In this document: piece after piece, positions 1 to 6,946 of the stretch | Layout of the letters: each line of letters begins with the position of its first letter | Position numbering within the stretch: the stretch's first letter is position 1 | DNA from: Chlorobiota bacterium | Lineage (GTDB): Bacteria > Bacteroidota > Ignavibacteria > SZUA-365 > JAADGX01 | Reading direction: 5' to 3' | Length of the DNA: 8,807 bases | Assembly: GCA_013152135.1 (NCBI GenBank) | Contig: JAADGX010000065.1 | Span: forward strand, 1-8,807 | Program-made: the position numbers and the translations under genes | The notes under the pieces: model-generated | Seen by the model: only the letters and a program-made list of their open reading frames with translations | Told to the model about the DNA's origin: nothing | Database searches by the model: none

Positions 1-477
1 ATCGGATGCCGGGCCGTATGTCGCCCAGTCCGCAGAGCTGACGTTTTGATTCGTCCATGCAATGTAAAGGTACTCGCAGTCGTTTTTGATATAAAGATAG
101 ACGGGTTCTTTGCCATGAGTAAAATAGTAATTACTCGTGTACAGCCTCACTGCGTCATCCCATTCACCCGCGTCAAATTTACCGTCGATCGTAGGAATGA
201 CCTGCGCGAGATTACTCGTGACATTGCCCCCCTGCGGAACGGCGTTGCCGCCAAATTGAGGATTTGTCATCTGACTTGGGGGTGGGAACAATTCGGGAGA
301 TAATTCACCCGGTGAATCGGTCAAACGAACCGCTTCTGGTGGCAGCGTTCCATCCCGTGTGGGCTGTATGGACCGGACATCCGCCGACCGTTGGTTCTGA
401 ACCTGCTGTGCCGTCAATGGGCCTACGATCAGCGCCATCCCCAGAAACAGGAAAAGAATTGTTATCGCTTTTTTCAT
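1..477 (-). CDS. Secreted CBM9/DOMON-like protein, 5' part only (paralogue of the 642-residue protein)
   Basis: The window holds the first 159 codons; the gene continues past the left edge. The ATG at 477-475 is fixed by a strong GGAGGTG ribosome binding site six bases upstream. Residues 1-23 form a signal peptide (KK, then a hydrophobic core, ending LTA before QQ). A low-complexity linker rich in Pro, Ser and Asn follows to about residue 90. From residue 93 the motif IPTIDGKFDAGEWDDA begins a CBM9/DOMON-like domain, a beta-sandwich fold that often binds carbohydrate. VYLYIKNDCEYLYIAW and SADWATYG match the same places in the 642-residue protein at 2203-4131 (MYIKNNCDNLYFLF, SDWDTYG), so the two are paralogues. 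The gene starts 62 bases after the stop of the 363-residue gene with no terminator between them, so co-transcription is likely. Dockerin-like loops and a T9SS sorting domain are expected beyond the edge but not visible. The ligand is unknown. Confidence 0.85.
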   Translation of the reverse strand, partial: MKKAITILFLFLGMALIVGPLTAQQVQNQRSADVRSIQPTRDGTLPPEAVRLTDSPGELSPELFPPPSQMTNPQFGGNAVPQGGNVTSNLAQVIPTIDGKFDAGEWDDAVRLYTSNYYFTHGKEPVYLYIKNDCEYLYIAWTNQNVSSADWATYGPASD

Positions 478-481
478 GGTA

Positions 482-488
482 CACCTCC
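482..488 (-). promoter_or_regulatory. Strong Shine-Dalgarno site of the left-edge gene
   Basis: Read leftwards the sequence is GGAGGTGTACC followed by ATG, with six bases between GGAGG and the start. It fixes the start of the left-edge CDS. An upstream out-of-frame ATG (490-488) overlaps the site and is not the start. Confidence 0.75.
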
Positions 489-539
489 ATTCATTAGTTG
501 ATTTATCCTTTAATAAGTATCTGATTATCGGAGAGTTTT

Positions 540-1631
540 TTATTGTTGTACAAACATGAAACGGGCTTTTCCATCTTTGTGTGTAATTCCAACCATGTAC
601 ATGCCGGGTCTGAATTTCTCCAAACGGTAGACTTTGATCCCCTTCGATACATGATCATCCGAAAATCGTTGTACCATTCTGCCCAATTGATCGTAAACCG
701 TAACTGCAAGGGCTCCGTCAGCCGGAACAGAGATCTCAAGATTTCCCCTGTTGACAACAGGATTTGGATAGACGGAAGCCGCGAGTTCAGCAGCCTTCGA
801 CTGATAATAGACCGTTGGTCCTTCAAATATTTCAGTGCGCCCGTCTATATCCACCTGTACCAAACGATATTGATACCACGTACCCGATGCAACGGTTACA
901 TCGTCGTAAACGTAGGTCTTTGATCCGTCTTCAGATGGAGAGTGAATCCAGGTGATATCATCCCATCTTTCCGCCGATCGGCGCTGGAGCCGGAATCCGA
1001 GACTCTTTGATTCGAAGGAAGTTTCCCACGACAATCGAACGCCCGAGGGAAGCACCCTGGCTTGGAACGAAACTAATTCAACCGGCGTCCAAATGTCTTT
1101 TAACCCCTTGACCGACGTGAAGGCATACTGCTGCGCGTCATTCTTTTTCTTATAACCGGTTACTCCTGATCCGGTGATATTCCCATAGTACGAGAAGTTT
1201 GTTTTCTGGTTGTTCGGATTACCCGTATTGTGAAAAACCATGCGGCATAATTCAATGGTTTCTCCCTGCTTGATCTGGTAATACTTATTCGTTGGCGCAA
1301 TTTCGGTATAGGTGATCAAATCAGGATTCACTCCATTCGTCTCTGTCCAAGGATTCGACAATGACGTCCACTTGAATTGAGCAAAATAATGGTTATTGAT
1401 GGGCTTCTGATTCAACGTTCCGGACCATGGAGTTACTTCCTGAGGATTGTAAGCAACGGTCGCCATTATAGCCGTCGCCTGCCATGCTGGACCACTATTG
1501 ACCAAGACCAAACCAATGACGACACTATCTGCTCCTTGGTAATATGCCTTCATCTCAAGTCTAGGCGTTTGAGAAAAAAGAATCGATGGAGCGAGAAAAA
1601 TAACTATAACAAGGATCTTACGGGCAACCAC
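540..1631 (-). CDS. Secreted cohesin-like / FN3-like protein with T9SS type A sorting domain (363 aa, module B)
   Basis: This is an exported protein of unknown specific function. Residues 1-20 are a signal peptide ending LFS before Q21. Residues 25-175 are a predicted beta-rich domain with patterns such as DSVVIGLVLVN, ATVAYNPQEV and ELCRMVF, which resemble a cohesin fold (inferred, not proven). TPVELVSF at 182-189 begins an FN3-like segment with SWETSFESKSLGFRLQRR and YRLVQVDIDG, a common arrangement just before T9SS sorting domains. Residues 286-363 are the sorting domain: YPNP at 288, VTVYDQLGRMV, then RPGMYMVGI and a short basic end. The cargo would cross the outer membrane by T9SS and stay on the surface or be released. 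The start must be GTG, because an in-frame TAG directly precedes it and the next ATG (residue 27) would lose the signal peptide. It is a full-length paralogue of the 364-residue protein at 4261-5355 and is followed by a CBM9-like gene, as that one is. Confidence 0.88.
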   Translation of the reverse strand: MVARKILVIVIFLAPSILFSQTPRLEMKAYYQGADSVVIGLVLVNSGPAWQATAIMATVAYNPQEVTPWSGTLNQKPINNHYFAQFKWTSLSNPWTETNGVNPDLITYTEIAPTNKYYQIKQGETIELCRMVFHNTGNPNNQKTNFSYYGNITGSGVTGYKKKNDAQQYAFTSVKGLKDIWTPVELVSFQARVLPSGVRLSWETSFESKSLGFRLQRRSAERWDDITWIHSPSEDGSKTYVYDDVTVASGTWYQYRLVQVDIDGRTEIFEGPTVYYQSKAAELAASVYPNPVVNRGNLEISVPADGALAVTVYDQLGRMVQRFSDDHVSKGIKVYRLEKFRPGMYMVGITHKDGKARFMFVQQ

Positions 1632-1727
1632 CTATACTTGAGCCTTTCGCAATACGTGCTCGGAAATAATGGGAATTCGAGCAAATCTGAGTATCCGAAT
1701 TATCGATATTCCCCAAACCGCTCATAA

Positions 1728-1754
1728 ACTATAAAAGATATGGTTATATGTCAA
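1728..1754 (-). promoter_or_regulatory. Candidate sigma-70-type promoter for module B
   Basis: Read leftwards there is a perfect TTGACA (1754-1749), then 15 bases, then TATAGT (1733-1728). The spacing is shorter than the usual 16-18; TAGTTT two bases further on gives 17 but matches less well. It lies about 100 bases upstream of the GTG start of the 363-residue gene and downstream of the module A terminator, which is where a separate promoter for module B is expected. Confidence 0.4.
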
Positions 1755-1946
1755 GGATAAACTCAATTAGTAGGTGAATAAGTTTGGACCCATGAAGCAA
1801 TCCGAGAACAGATGTCGCTCTTGATCCATCTCACGCCTTACGCCATCCAATGACCCCGTCGTACCGAATCCTTGCTCTCAGCCGTTTTTGACTCAAGACT
1901 GCTGTGTTCTTCGGCCGCCTTCGCGGTTACGATAATTTCTTCCGGC

Positions 1947-1960
1947 TTGCTTCGAAGCAA
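1947..1960. repeat. 14-base perfect palindrome
   Basis: TTGCTTCGAAGCAA reads the same on both strands. It lies in the gene-free stretch between the modules, about 315 bases upstream of the 363-residue gene and about 190 bases beyond the hairpin of the module A terminator. It could be a dimeric regulator site, part of a dispersed repeat, or chance. Confidence 0.5.
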
Positions 1961-2130
1961 CTAGCATCTTCAGCGACCGTGCTTGCTTTCAACCAAGAGT
2001 ATCAGTCATCAGCGCCCTCGACGAAACACGTTCCTGTCACGTAGCTTCCTTCTTTGTCGTCCGCTTGTTCTGCCTCGGCCAATGATGCGGGCCACGAAGC
2101 CAGTTTGTGTTGTGCGCTGTGCCAGAGGTA

Positions 2131-2172
2131 CAAAAGAGAAGAGAGGCCAACTTCAATAGTCAGCCTCTCTTC
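2131..2172 (-). terminator. Rho-independent terminator of module A
   Basis: A perfect 10-base-pair stem is formed by GAAGAGAGGC (2172-2163 read leftwards as its complement) and GCCTCTCTTC (2147-2138), with a 15-base loop. A T-rich tail, TCTTTTG, follows at 2137-2131. It begins 30 bases after the stop codon of the 642-residue gene and should end the module A transcript. Confidence 0.8.
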
Positions 2173-2202
2173 GAATAATTCGGATACGCTGCTTACAAGA
2201 GA

Positions 2203-4131
2203 CTATTTTGCAAACGACATTTTCATCGTCTTTGTAAACGTCCTTCCGGATTCAACGCCTGTGGCCACGAGGGTGTAGAAAAACACGCCGCTTTGCTCGG
2301 CTTCAGGAGTCCATTCAGCTTTATGGTAACCAGACCCCATCTGTCCGTTTACCAACACCGCGACTTCACGCCCGAGTAAATCCGTGACTTTCAAGGTCAC
2401 CCGAGATTCTTCGGGGAGAAAATAGGAAATCGTCGTACTCGGATTAAATGGATTCGGGAAATTCTGGATCATCGTGAAGTCCTGGTCCGTTACTTTCGAA
2501 CCTTCCTTCGGTGTGCCGTGCATACGCCCCAGATTGATGTTCACACCAAACAGGTCGAAGTTATGCGTCATCCCGTTCCCGTCTGCATCAACGTAGCAGC
2601 TGATGGGATAGGTCCACAGCAATGCCGGTTGAGGAACCCATCGGAAAATGTCCATCGGTGTCTCAACTATGATTTCTCCCGTCAGAAAACGCTTGGGACC
2701 TAACAACCAAGAGTTGTTGAGATTTGCATTGAAGATGTAGTCGTTCAAAAACGCATGGTCGTTGAAATTGCATGCGCCATCGTTGTTCAAATCTCCCGGA
2801 TAAACGATACAATATCCTTCTCCGGGATCTTTGACCATAATCCGAAAATGATTTTTCTGCACGGTTGGACCGCATTCGCCAGAGTACTCAATCGTGACGA
2901 ACAAGTCATAGAACCCTCTCGTCAAGCCCGTGAGTGGAACGTTGAAATTAAACGTTTGACTCACAGCAGTGGCAGTGACCGTACTGCTTCCGGTAGACGC
3001 CGTGGTGGAGTTCGGTAAAGGACCAACCAGTTCCCACTTGACATTTACATTCTGAGACGGATCGGAAGCCATGTCGAATTGAAATGTCGCGGTCGAATTG
3101 GCGTTGTATACGTAATATCCATCGACACCGGTCTGAAAATCAAAATTCGTGAAGCTCGTCATGAATGGTGGATTGGTCGGTGCACTCAATGTCAACGTGT
3201 TGTAATCACTCGGCCACATACAACCCGCCCAGGGATAATTCGAGTTGTAACCGTTCCACGATCCATCGATACTGACGAACCCACCCCCCAGTTGGCGCGT
3301 CAAGTACAGACCAAATCCGATTGTGAAAGGATTGAGATAACTCACCTGAGCTGCAAATGCAGCCTTATCATATGGTACACGAACTTCCATAACCGCGCCG
3401 GTGGAAGGACTGAATTTGATTTTCCATTCCAGTGCGGGGTAATGAGGATCGTTTGCTTGAGGATACCAGAAACTGCATGCGTACGGATAACACTGAATGA
3501 CACCGCTCGGGGATCCAACAAATCCATGCAACGCGTCAAGTGTAGGAGTCCATATATCCGGCCACGCAAGTTCGCCCTCGCGTAAAATACCCGGGTTTGT
3601 ACACCAGGTATAATCCCTCGTATTACTCGGGCCGATGTCAAACTGGAACGACGTAATCAACGTCCATTCTCCGTATGTATCCCAGTCCGATTGAGTAACT
3701 CTCTTGTCGATGAACAGAAAATACAGGTTATCGCAGTTATTCTTGATGTACATCATGACATCCGAATTCGGCGTATAGTTCGGCCATCCGGAGGTCGGAT
3801 ATCCGATCGGCTGTGCCAAAGCGTCCGTCCATTCACCTGGCGACATGACACCGTCAATAACCGGCAGAACCTGGAGCAACGGACTGGTCAGGGGGCCGCC
3901 CAAGGCGCCGACTTCGTTGCTTTCGGGTTTCGCCTTCGGAGCGACCTTCATCCCCCCGAGGAAATAGGATGTAACAGCGCCGCGGTCACCCCGTTCATCT
4001 GGTGAAACAGGCAATCCCCTGGACTGTTTGGAAAGCTGCTGAGCGTTTACGAATTGCGTCAGACCAAATAATCCAAACACGAGGAGCAAGAGAAGCGATA
4101 CTTTCAAAAAAGGGTAACTGTTTTGTGACAT
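2203..4131 (-). CDS. Secreted CBM9/DOMON-like, dockerin-like protein with T9SS type A sorting domain (642 aa, module A)
   Basis: This is a large surface or secreted protein. Residues 1-30 are a signal peptide ending VNA before QQ. After a linker, residues 88-316 form a CBM9/DOMON-like domain starting VIDGVMSPGEWTDA, which suggests carbohydrate or similar ligand binding. Residues 327-434 look like an Ig-type beta domain. Two 12-residue calcium loops follow: DLNNDGACNFND (447-458) and DADGNGMTHNFD (515-526, followed by LFGVNINLGR). Both match the dockerin type I pattern with acidic or Asn residues at 1, 3, 5 and 12, but they lie 56 residues apart, wider than in classical dockerins. Residues 554-642 are a T9SS type A domain (NFPNPFNPSTTISY, VTDLLGREV, SGVFFYTL). 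Nine cysteines follow the signal peptide. The ATG is supported by GGAGG four bases upstream. The gene follows the cohesin-like 364-residue gene by 129 bases and ends at a terminator. Function beyond binding is unknown. Confidence 0.9.
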   Translation of the reverse strand: MSQNSYPFLKVSLLLLLVFGLFGLTQFVNAQQLSKQSRGLPVSPDERGDRGAVTSYFLGGMKVAPKAKPESNEVGALGGPLTSPLLQVLPVIDGVMSPGEWTDALAQPIGYPTSGWPNYTPNSDVMMYIKNNCDNLYFLFIDKRVTQSDWDTYGEWTLITSFQFDIGPSNTRDYTWCTNPGILREGELAWPDIWTPTLDALHGFVGSPSGVIQCYPYACSFWYPQANDPHYPALEWKIKFSPSTGAVMEVRVPYDKAAFAAQVSYLNPFTIGFGLYLTRQLGGGFVSIDGSWNGYNSNYPWAGCMWPSDYNTLTLSAPTNPPFMTSFTNFDFQTGVDGYYVYNANSTATFQFDMASDPSQNVNVKWELVGPLPNSTTASTGSSTVTATAVSQTFNFNVPLTGLTRGFYDLFVTIEYSGECGPTVQKNHFRIMVKDPGEGYCIVYPGDLNNDGACNFNDHAFLNDYIFNANLNNSWLLGPKRFLTGEIIVETPMDIFRWVPQPALLWTYPISCYVDADGNGMTHNFDLFGVNINLGRMHGTPKEGSKVTDQDFTMIQNFPNPFNPSTTISYFLPEESRVTLKVTDLLGREVAVLVNGQMGSGYHKAEWTPEAEQSGVFFYTLVATGVESGRTFTKTMKMSFAK

Positions 4132-4203
4132 ATTCCCTCCGTCAAAGAAATTTTTTCGTAATTGTCGAGATTTTTTTAAATATTATTTTCTCGTCGGACC
4201 TTT

Positions 4204-4232
4204 ATAGTACTAATCTTGATAATCCAAAGCAA
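4204..4232 (-). promoter_or_regulatory. Weak candidate promoter upstream of the 642-residue gene
   Basis: Read leftwards, TTGCTT (4232-4227) and TACTAT (4209-4204) are spaced by 17 bases in the AT-rich gap between the 364- and 642-residue genes. The match to consensus is poor. The gap has no terminator, so read-through from the 364-residue gene is equally possible. Confidence 0.18.
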
Positions 4233-4260
4233 ATATGCGAGCGCCCGAATCAGTAAAGGG

Positions 4261-5355
4261 TTACCGACGCATGACAAACGATAACGTGCGAATTCCGTCT
4301 GATGAGTGAGCAATGACATGATAGATGCCTGACGCAAGAATGGAAAGATCCATCGCAAGCGTGTGAGTGCCGGGCGCATACTGTCGATACGGAAGAGACA
4401 TCACTCGTTTCCCGAGACTATTGTACAGTTCGACTCCTATCACTTCCTCATTAGAGGTGAATAATTGAACGATGGATTGTGCCGATGCGGGATTTGGATA
4501 GAGACCGAGATCGAAGGAACCCGATATTGGCAGCACCTCTACCCGCATTATGGACGAATAATTAACCGTTCCATCGTGGTCCACCTGTCGAATCCGATAG
4601 AGGTATTTCCTCCCCGCTTTCACGGTGCGATCGATGACCATGTACGACGCTCCCGTGCTCGGTTCACCACGGGGCGCGACTGTTTTGATGTCTTTCCAGT
4701 AGTCGTCATCCCAGCGTTCGAGCACGAAAGCCGCATTATTCACTTCGTATACCGTTGACCATTCCACGACCACGCCTCGATCAATAGCATAGGCCGAGAC
4801 CTTGAGAAATTCTACCGGCGTCAAAACATTCTTCAGCCCGTACACCGCCGCAAACGGATGCTGCACGGGATCGCCCTTTTGCAACCATCCCGTGATACCG
4901 TTACCGGTATCATTTCCAACAAAGGAGATGTCTGTAAGCCCGGATGCGTTTCGCGAAATCGCAAACTGGACCCGACAGAGTATCCGCGAACTGCCGGAGG
5001 CGATGGAAACCGGCTTCCAATCGTTCAGTGTAAACTCAATGTACGACAAGATATCCGGGTCTTGTCCGTCGTTTTCAGCAAACGGCTTCGACGCATCGGT
5101 CCATCCGAATTGCTGGAAATACTTGTTGTAAATAGAGACCGGAAAGGCCGGGTGAATTTCCATGGGATTGTAGCCCACCGACACAAGGATACCCGTACAA
5201 TTCCAGGTCTGGCCCGGATTCCGCATCTGTACGGAAATAACGACACTATCCTTTCCTTCATGATTCAGCAACATGTGAAGTTCCGGCGTCGGGAGATTCT
5301 GGGAATACGCCACTGAAAGGAATAAGAACGGTAAAATAATAGTTCGCTTGAACAA
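4261..5355 (-). CDS. Secreted cohesin-like / FN3-like protein with T9SS type A sorting domain (364 aa, module A)
   Basis: This exported protein is a paralogue of the 363-residue protein at 540-1631, with the same domain order and length. Residues 1-18 are a signal peptide ending AYS before Q19. Residues 24-175 are the beta-rich, cohesin-like domain (DSVVISVQMRN, VSVGYNPMEIHP, ILCRVQFAIS). TPVEF at 179-183 begins the FN3-like segment (VVVEWSTVYEVNNAAFVLER, YRIRQVDHDG). Residues 284-364 are the T9SS sorting domain (LYPNP at 285-289, VELYNSLGKRV, ASGIYHVIA, ending VMRR). The start appears to be TTG: an in-frame TGA lies nine bases upstream, no ATG occurs before residue 28, and starting there would remove the signal peptide. 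No ribosome binding site is visible, so weak initiation or a sequencing error near the start is possible. The 642-residue gene lies 129 bases downstream. Confidence 0.85.
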   Translation of the reverse strand: MFKRTIILPFLFLSVAYSQNLPTPELHMLLNHEGKDSVVISVQMRNPGQTWNCTGILVSVGYNPMEIHPAFPVSIYNKYFQQFGWTDASKPFAENDGQDPDILSYIEFTLNDWKPVSIASGSSRILCRVQFAISRNASGLTDISFVGNDTGNGITGWLQKGDPVQHPFAAVYGLKNVLTPVEFLKVSAYAIDRGVVVEWSTVYEVNNAAFVLERWDDDYWKDIKTVAPRGEPSTGASYMVIDRTVKAGRKYLYRIRQVDHDGTVNYSSIMRVEVLPISGSFDLGLYPNPASAQSIVQLFTSNEEVIGVELYNSLGKRVMSLPYRQYAPGTHTLAMDLSILASGIYHVIAHSSDGIRTLSFVMRR

Positions 5356-5738
5356 TGGATTTCAGTGCTGTTGGTTGAGTTAATCCCCATAACAGGAGAA
5401 TACGCGAAAAGATACAAAATTTATTTTCAGAATAAAAGCCGATAGGCACACTGGAAAAGCCGAGCTCGCTCAATTCACAGTTCCGTCCACCAATAAAAAC
5501 GAGCTCCGCTCCATCGGTCAACGAAATAGCAGGACGTTTTTCGTGAGTCCAGGAGATCGAGCTGAAGATGTCTCGCAAAGGCTCATAATCCGACAACCAT
5601 GTCGCTTCAAACGCGGTTTCGTATCTTTATTCGATGGAGATCTGAATTCGGCCCGAGCAGCAGTTACAGATTTCCATAAATTTTAGTATCATTTCATGTC
5701 TGGTGTTAGTGGACTTTTCTGAAATCCTCACCTAATAA
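5356..5738. other. 383-base divergent intergenic region
   Basis: The region lies between the leftward module A and the rightward reductase gene, so it should hold both promoters. Weak candidates are TATCAT at 5687-5692 for the rightward genes and an AT-rich run around 5405-5440 for the leftward genes; neither is strong. On the minus strand a frame is open from the TAA at 5629-5627 through this region into the 364-residue gene, without an ATG. Its translation (for example SLTDGAELVFIGGRN) looks protein-like but was not recognised. No RNA gene was seen. Confidence 0.5.
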
Positions 5739-6926
5739 ATGAAACGTAGTTATGATGTAGTTGTTGTCGGGGCGGGACCGGCCGGGAGCATGTCAGCTCT
5801 GCACGCGGCAAAAGGCGGCGCTTCCGTCCTCCTCCTCGAAAAGGATCGCGACATCGGTTGGCCTGTTCGATGTGCCGAAGGCGTCGGAATCGAGAGCATG
5901 AAGGGCGTGGTGGATATTCGCCCGGAGTGGATTACGAATCGAATCGATCGATTCCGCATCATCGCTCCGAACGGCATCGCTGGTGAACCCGATATCGATA
6001 AAGTCGATCCTGATATCGGAGGACGGGGATACATTCTGAACCGGAGATTGTTCGACTATGATCTGGCGATGATGGCCGTGGAAGCAGGTGCCGACCTTCG
6101 CACCAAGGCCTACGTCCACGGACTGCTGAAGTCGAACGGATCCATCGAAGGCGTCAATGTTCGCGTTCAACATCGCGAATACCAGATCAAGGCGAAAATC
6201 ATCATCGGCGCGGACGGCGTTGAATCACGGGTCGGAAAATGGGCGGGAATCGATACAACAACGAATTTCGAGTTCATGGCATCCGCCGCCCAGATGACGC
6301 TCGCTAAAATTGATATCGAGCCTGACTTGTGCGAGTTTTACGTGGGAAGCCGATACGCACCCGGCGGATATTTCTGGATATTTCCCAAAGGTCCACACGA
6401 AGCAAATGTAGGATGCGCCGTGGATCCCAAGCGTTCAAAAACCAAAAAAGCAATCGATTTCGTCTGGGACTTCGTCGAAGATAAATTCCCGGATGCTGCT
6501 ATCATGTCCACCGTTGCGGGAGGCATCCCCGCTGAACCAACTCTCGAGACTATCGTCAAGGAGAACGTTCTCCTTGTGGGCGACGCCGCGCACCAGGCAA
6601 ATCCGTTTAATGGCGGAGGAATCGCCTCTGGAATGAAAGCGGGGATCATCGCGGGCAAAGTAGCGGCCGAAGCGATAAAGACGGGATCGCTGAAAGCATT
6701 AAACTCTTACCCAAAACAATGGAACAAGCTCCTGGGACGCAAGCACCGTATGTTGTTTCGCTTAGCTTCCACAATCTACTCGTTGAGCGATGAAACGTAC
6801 AACAAGGTCGGAGACATCCTTGCCGATCTTCCTCCGGAAAAACTCACTCTTCGCCACCTGATCCAGGCGGTCTTGCTCCACAAGCCTTCACTCTTAAAGG
6901 ATCTCTTCATTTTCGGGCGATTTTAA
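5739..6926 (+). CDS. Geranylgeranyl reductase family FAD-dependent oxidoreductase
   Basis: This flavoprotein of 395 residues probably saturates double bonds in a polyprenyl chain using FAD. Residues 5-16 hold the Rossmann motif (DVVVVGAGPAGS), with E34 after the second strand for the adenosine ribose. RCAEG at 44-48 is the conserved cysteine motif of the family. GADGVESRVGKW (157-168) is the second FAD motif. PGGYFWIFP (208-216) exactly fits the PxxYxWxFP substrate-site signature of geranylgeranyl reductases. VGDAAHQANPFNGGG (280-294) is the third FAD motif. The length fits soluble archaeal-type and bacterial members, with no signal peptide. The ATG follows an AT-rich stretch without a clear ribosome binding site. 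A UbiA-type prenyltransferase starts 20 bases downstream, so both probably act on the same isoprenoid lipid or quinone. The exact substrate (archaeal-type ether lipid, menaquinone side chain, or a chlorophyll-type tail) cannot be read from sequence; no pigment genes are nearby. Confidence 0.9.
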   Translation: MKRSYDVVVVGAGPAGSMSALHAAKGGASVLLLEKDRDIGWPVRCAEGVGIESMKGVVDIRPEWITNRIDRFRIIAPNGIAGEPDIDKVDPDIGGRGYILNRRLFDYDLAMMAVEAGADLRTKAYVHGLLKSNGSIEGVNVRVQHREYQIKAKIIIGADGVESRVGKWAGIDTTTNFEFMASAAQMTLAKIDIEPDLCEFYVGSRYAPGGYFWIFPKGPHEANVGCAVDPKRSKTKKAIDFVWDFVEDKFPDAAIMSTVAGGIPAEPTLETIVKENVLLVGDAAHQANPFNGGGIASGMKAGIIAGKVAAEAIKTGSLKALNSYPKQWNKLLGRKHRMLFRLASTIYSLSDETYNKVGDILADLPPEKLTLRHLIQAVLLHKPSLLKDLFIFGRF

Positions 6927-6946
6927 TTATCTTGTAATAATTATCG

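Larger units (their letters stand above)
1632..2202. other. 571-base intergenic region between the two modules
   Basis: No convincing gene is present. The region holds the terminator of the 642-residue gene (2131-2172), a 14-base palindrome (1947-1960) and a candidate promoter for the 363-residue gene (1728-1754). Read leftwards in the frame of the upstream gene, it is interrupted only by TGA (2004-2002), TAA (1929-1927), TGA (1833-1831) and TAA (1746-1744). It could therefore hold decayed coding sequence, but no protein family was recognised. Confidence 0.6.

Noticed and set aside
305..490. Minus-strand open frame starting at the ATG overlapping GGAGG
   Set aside because: It is out of frame with the CBM9-like gene, and its ATG is part of the ribosome binding site of that gene.
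3079..3585. 168-codon plus-strand open frame
   Set aside because: It lies wholly inside the 642-residue gene on the other strand, has no recognisable domain and is not needed to explain the region.
4858..5316. 152-codon plus-strand open frame
   Set aside because: It is an opposite-strand shadow of the 364-residue gene, which has a signal peptide and sorting domain.
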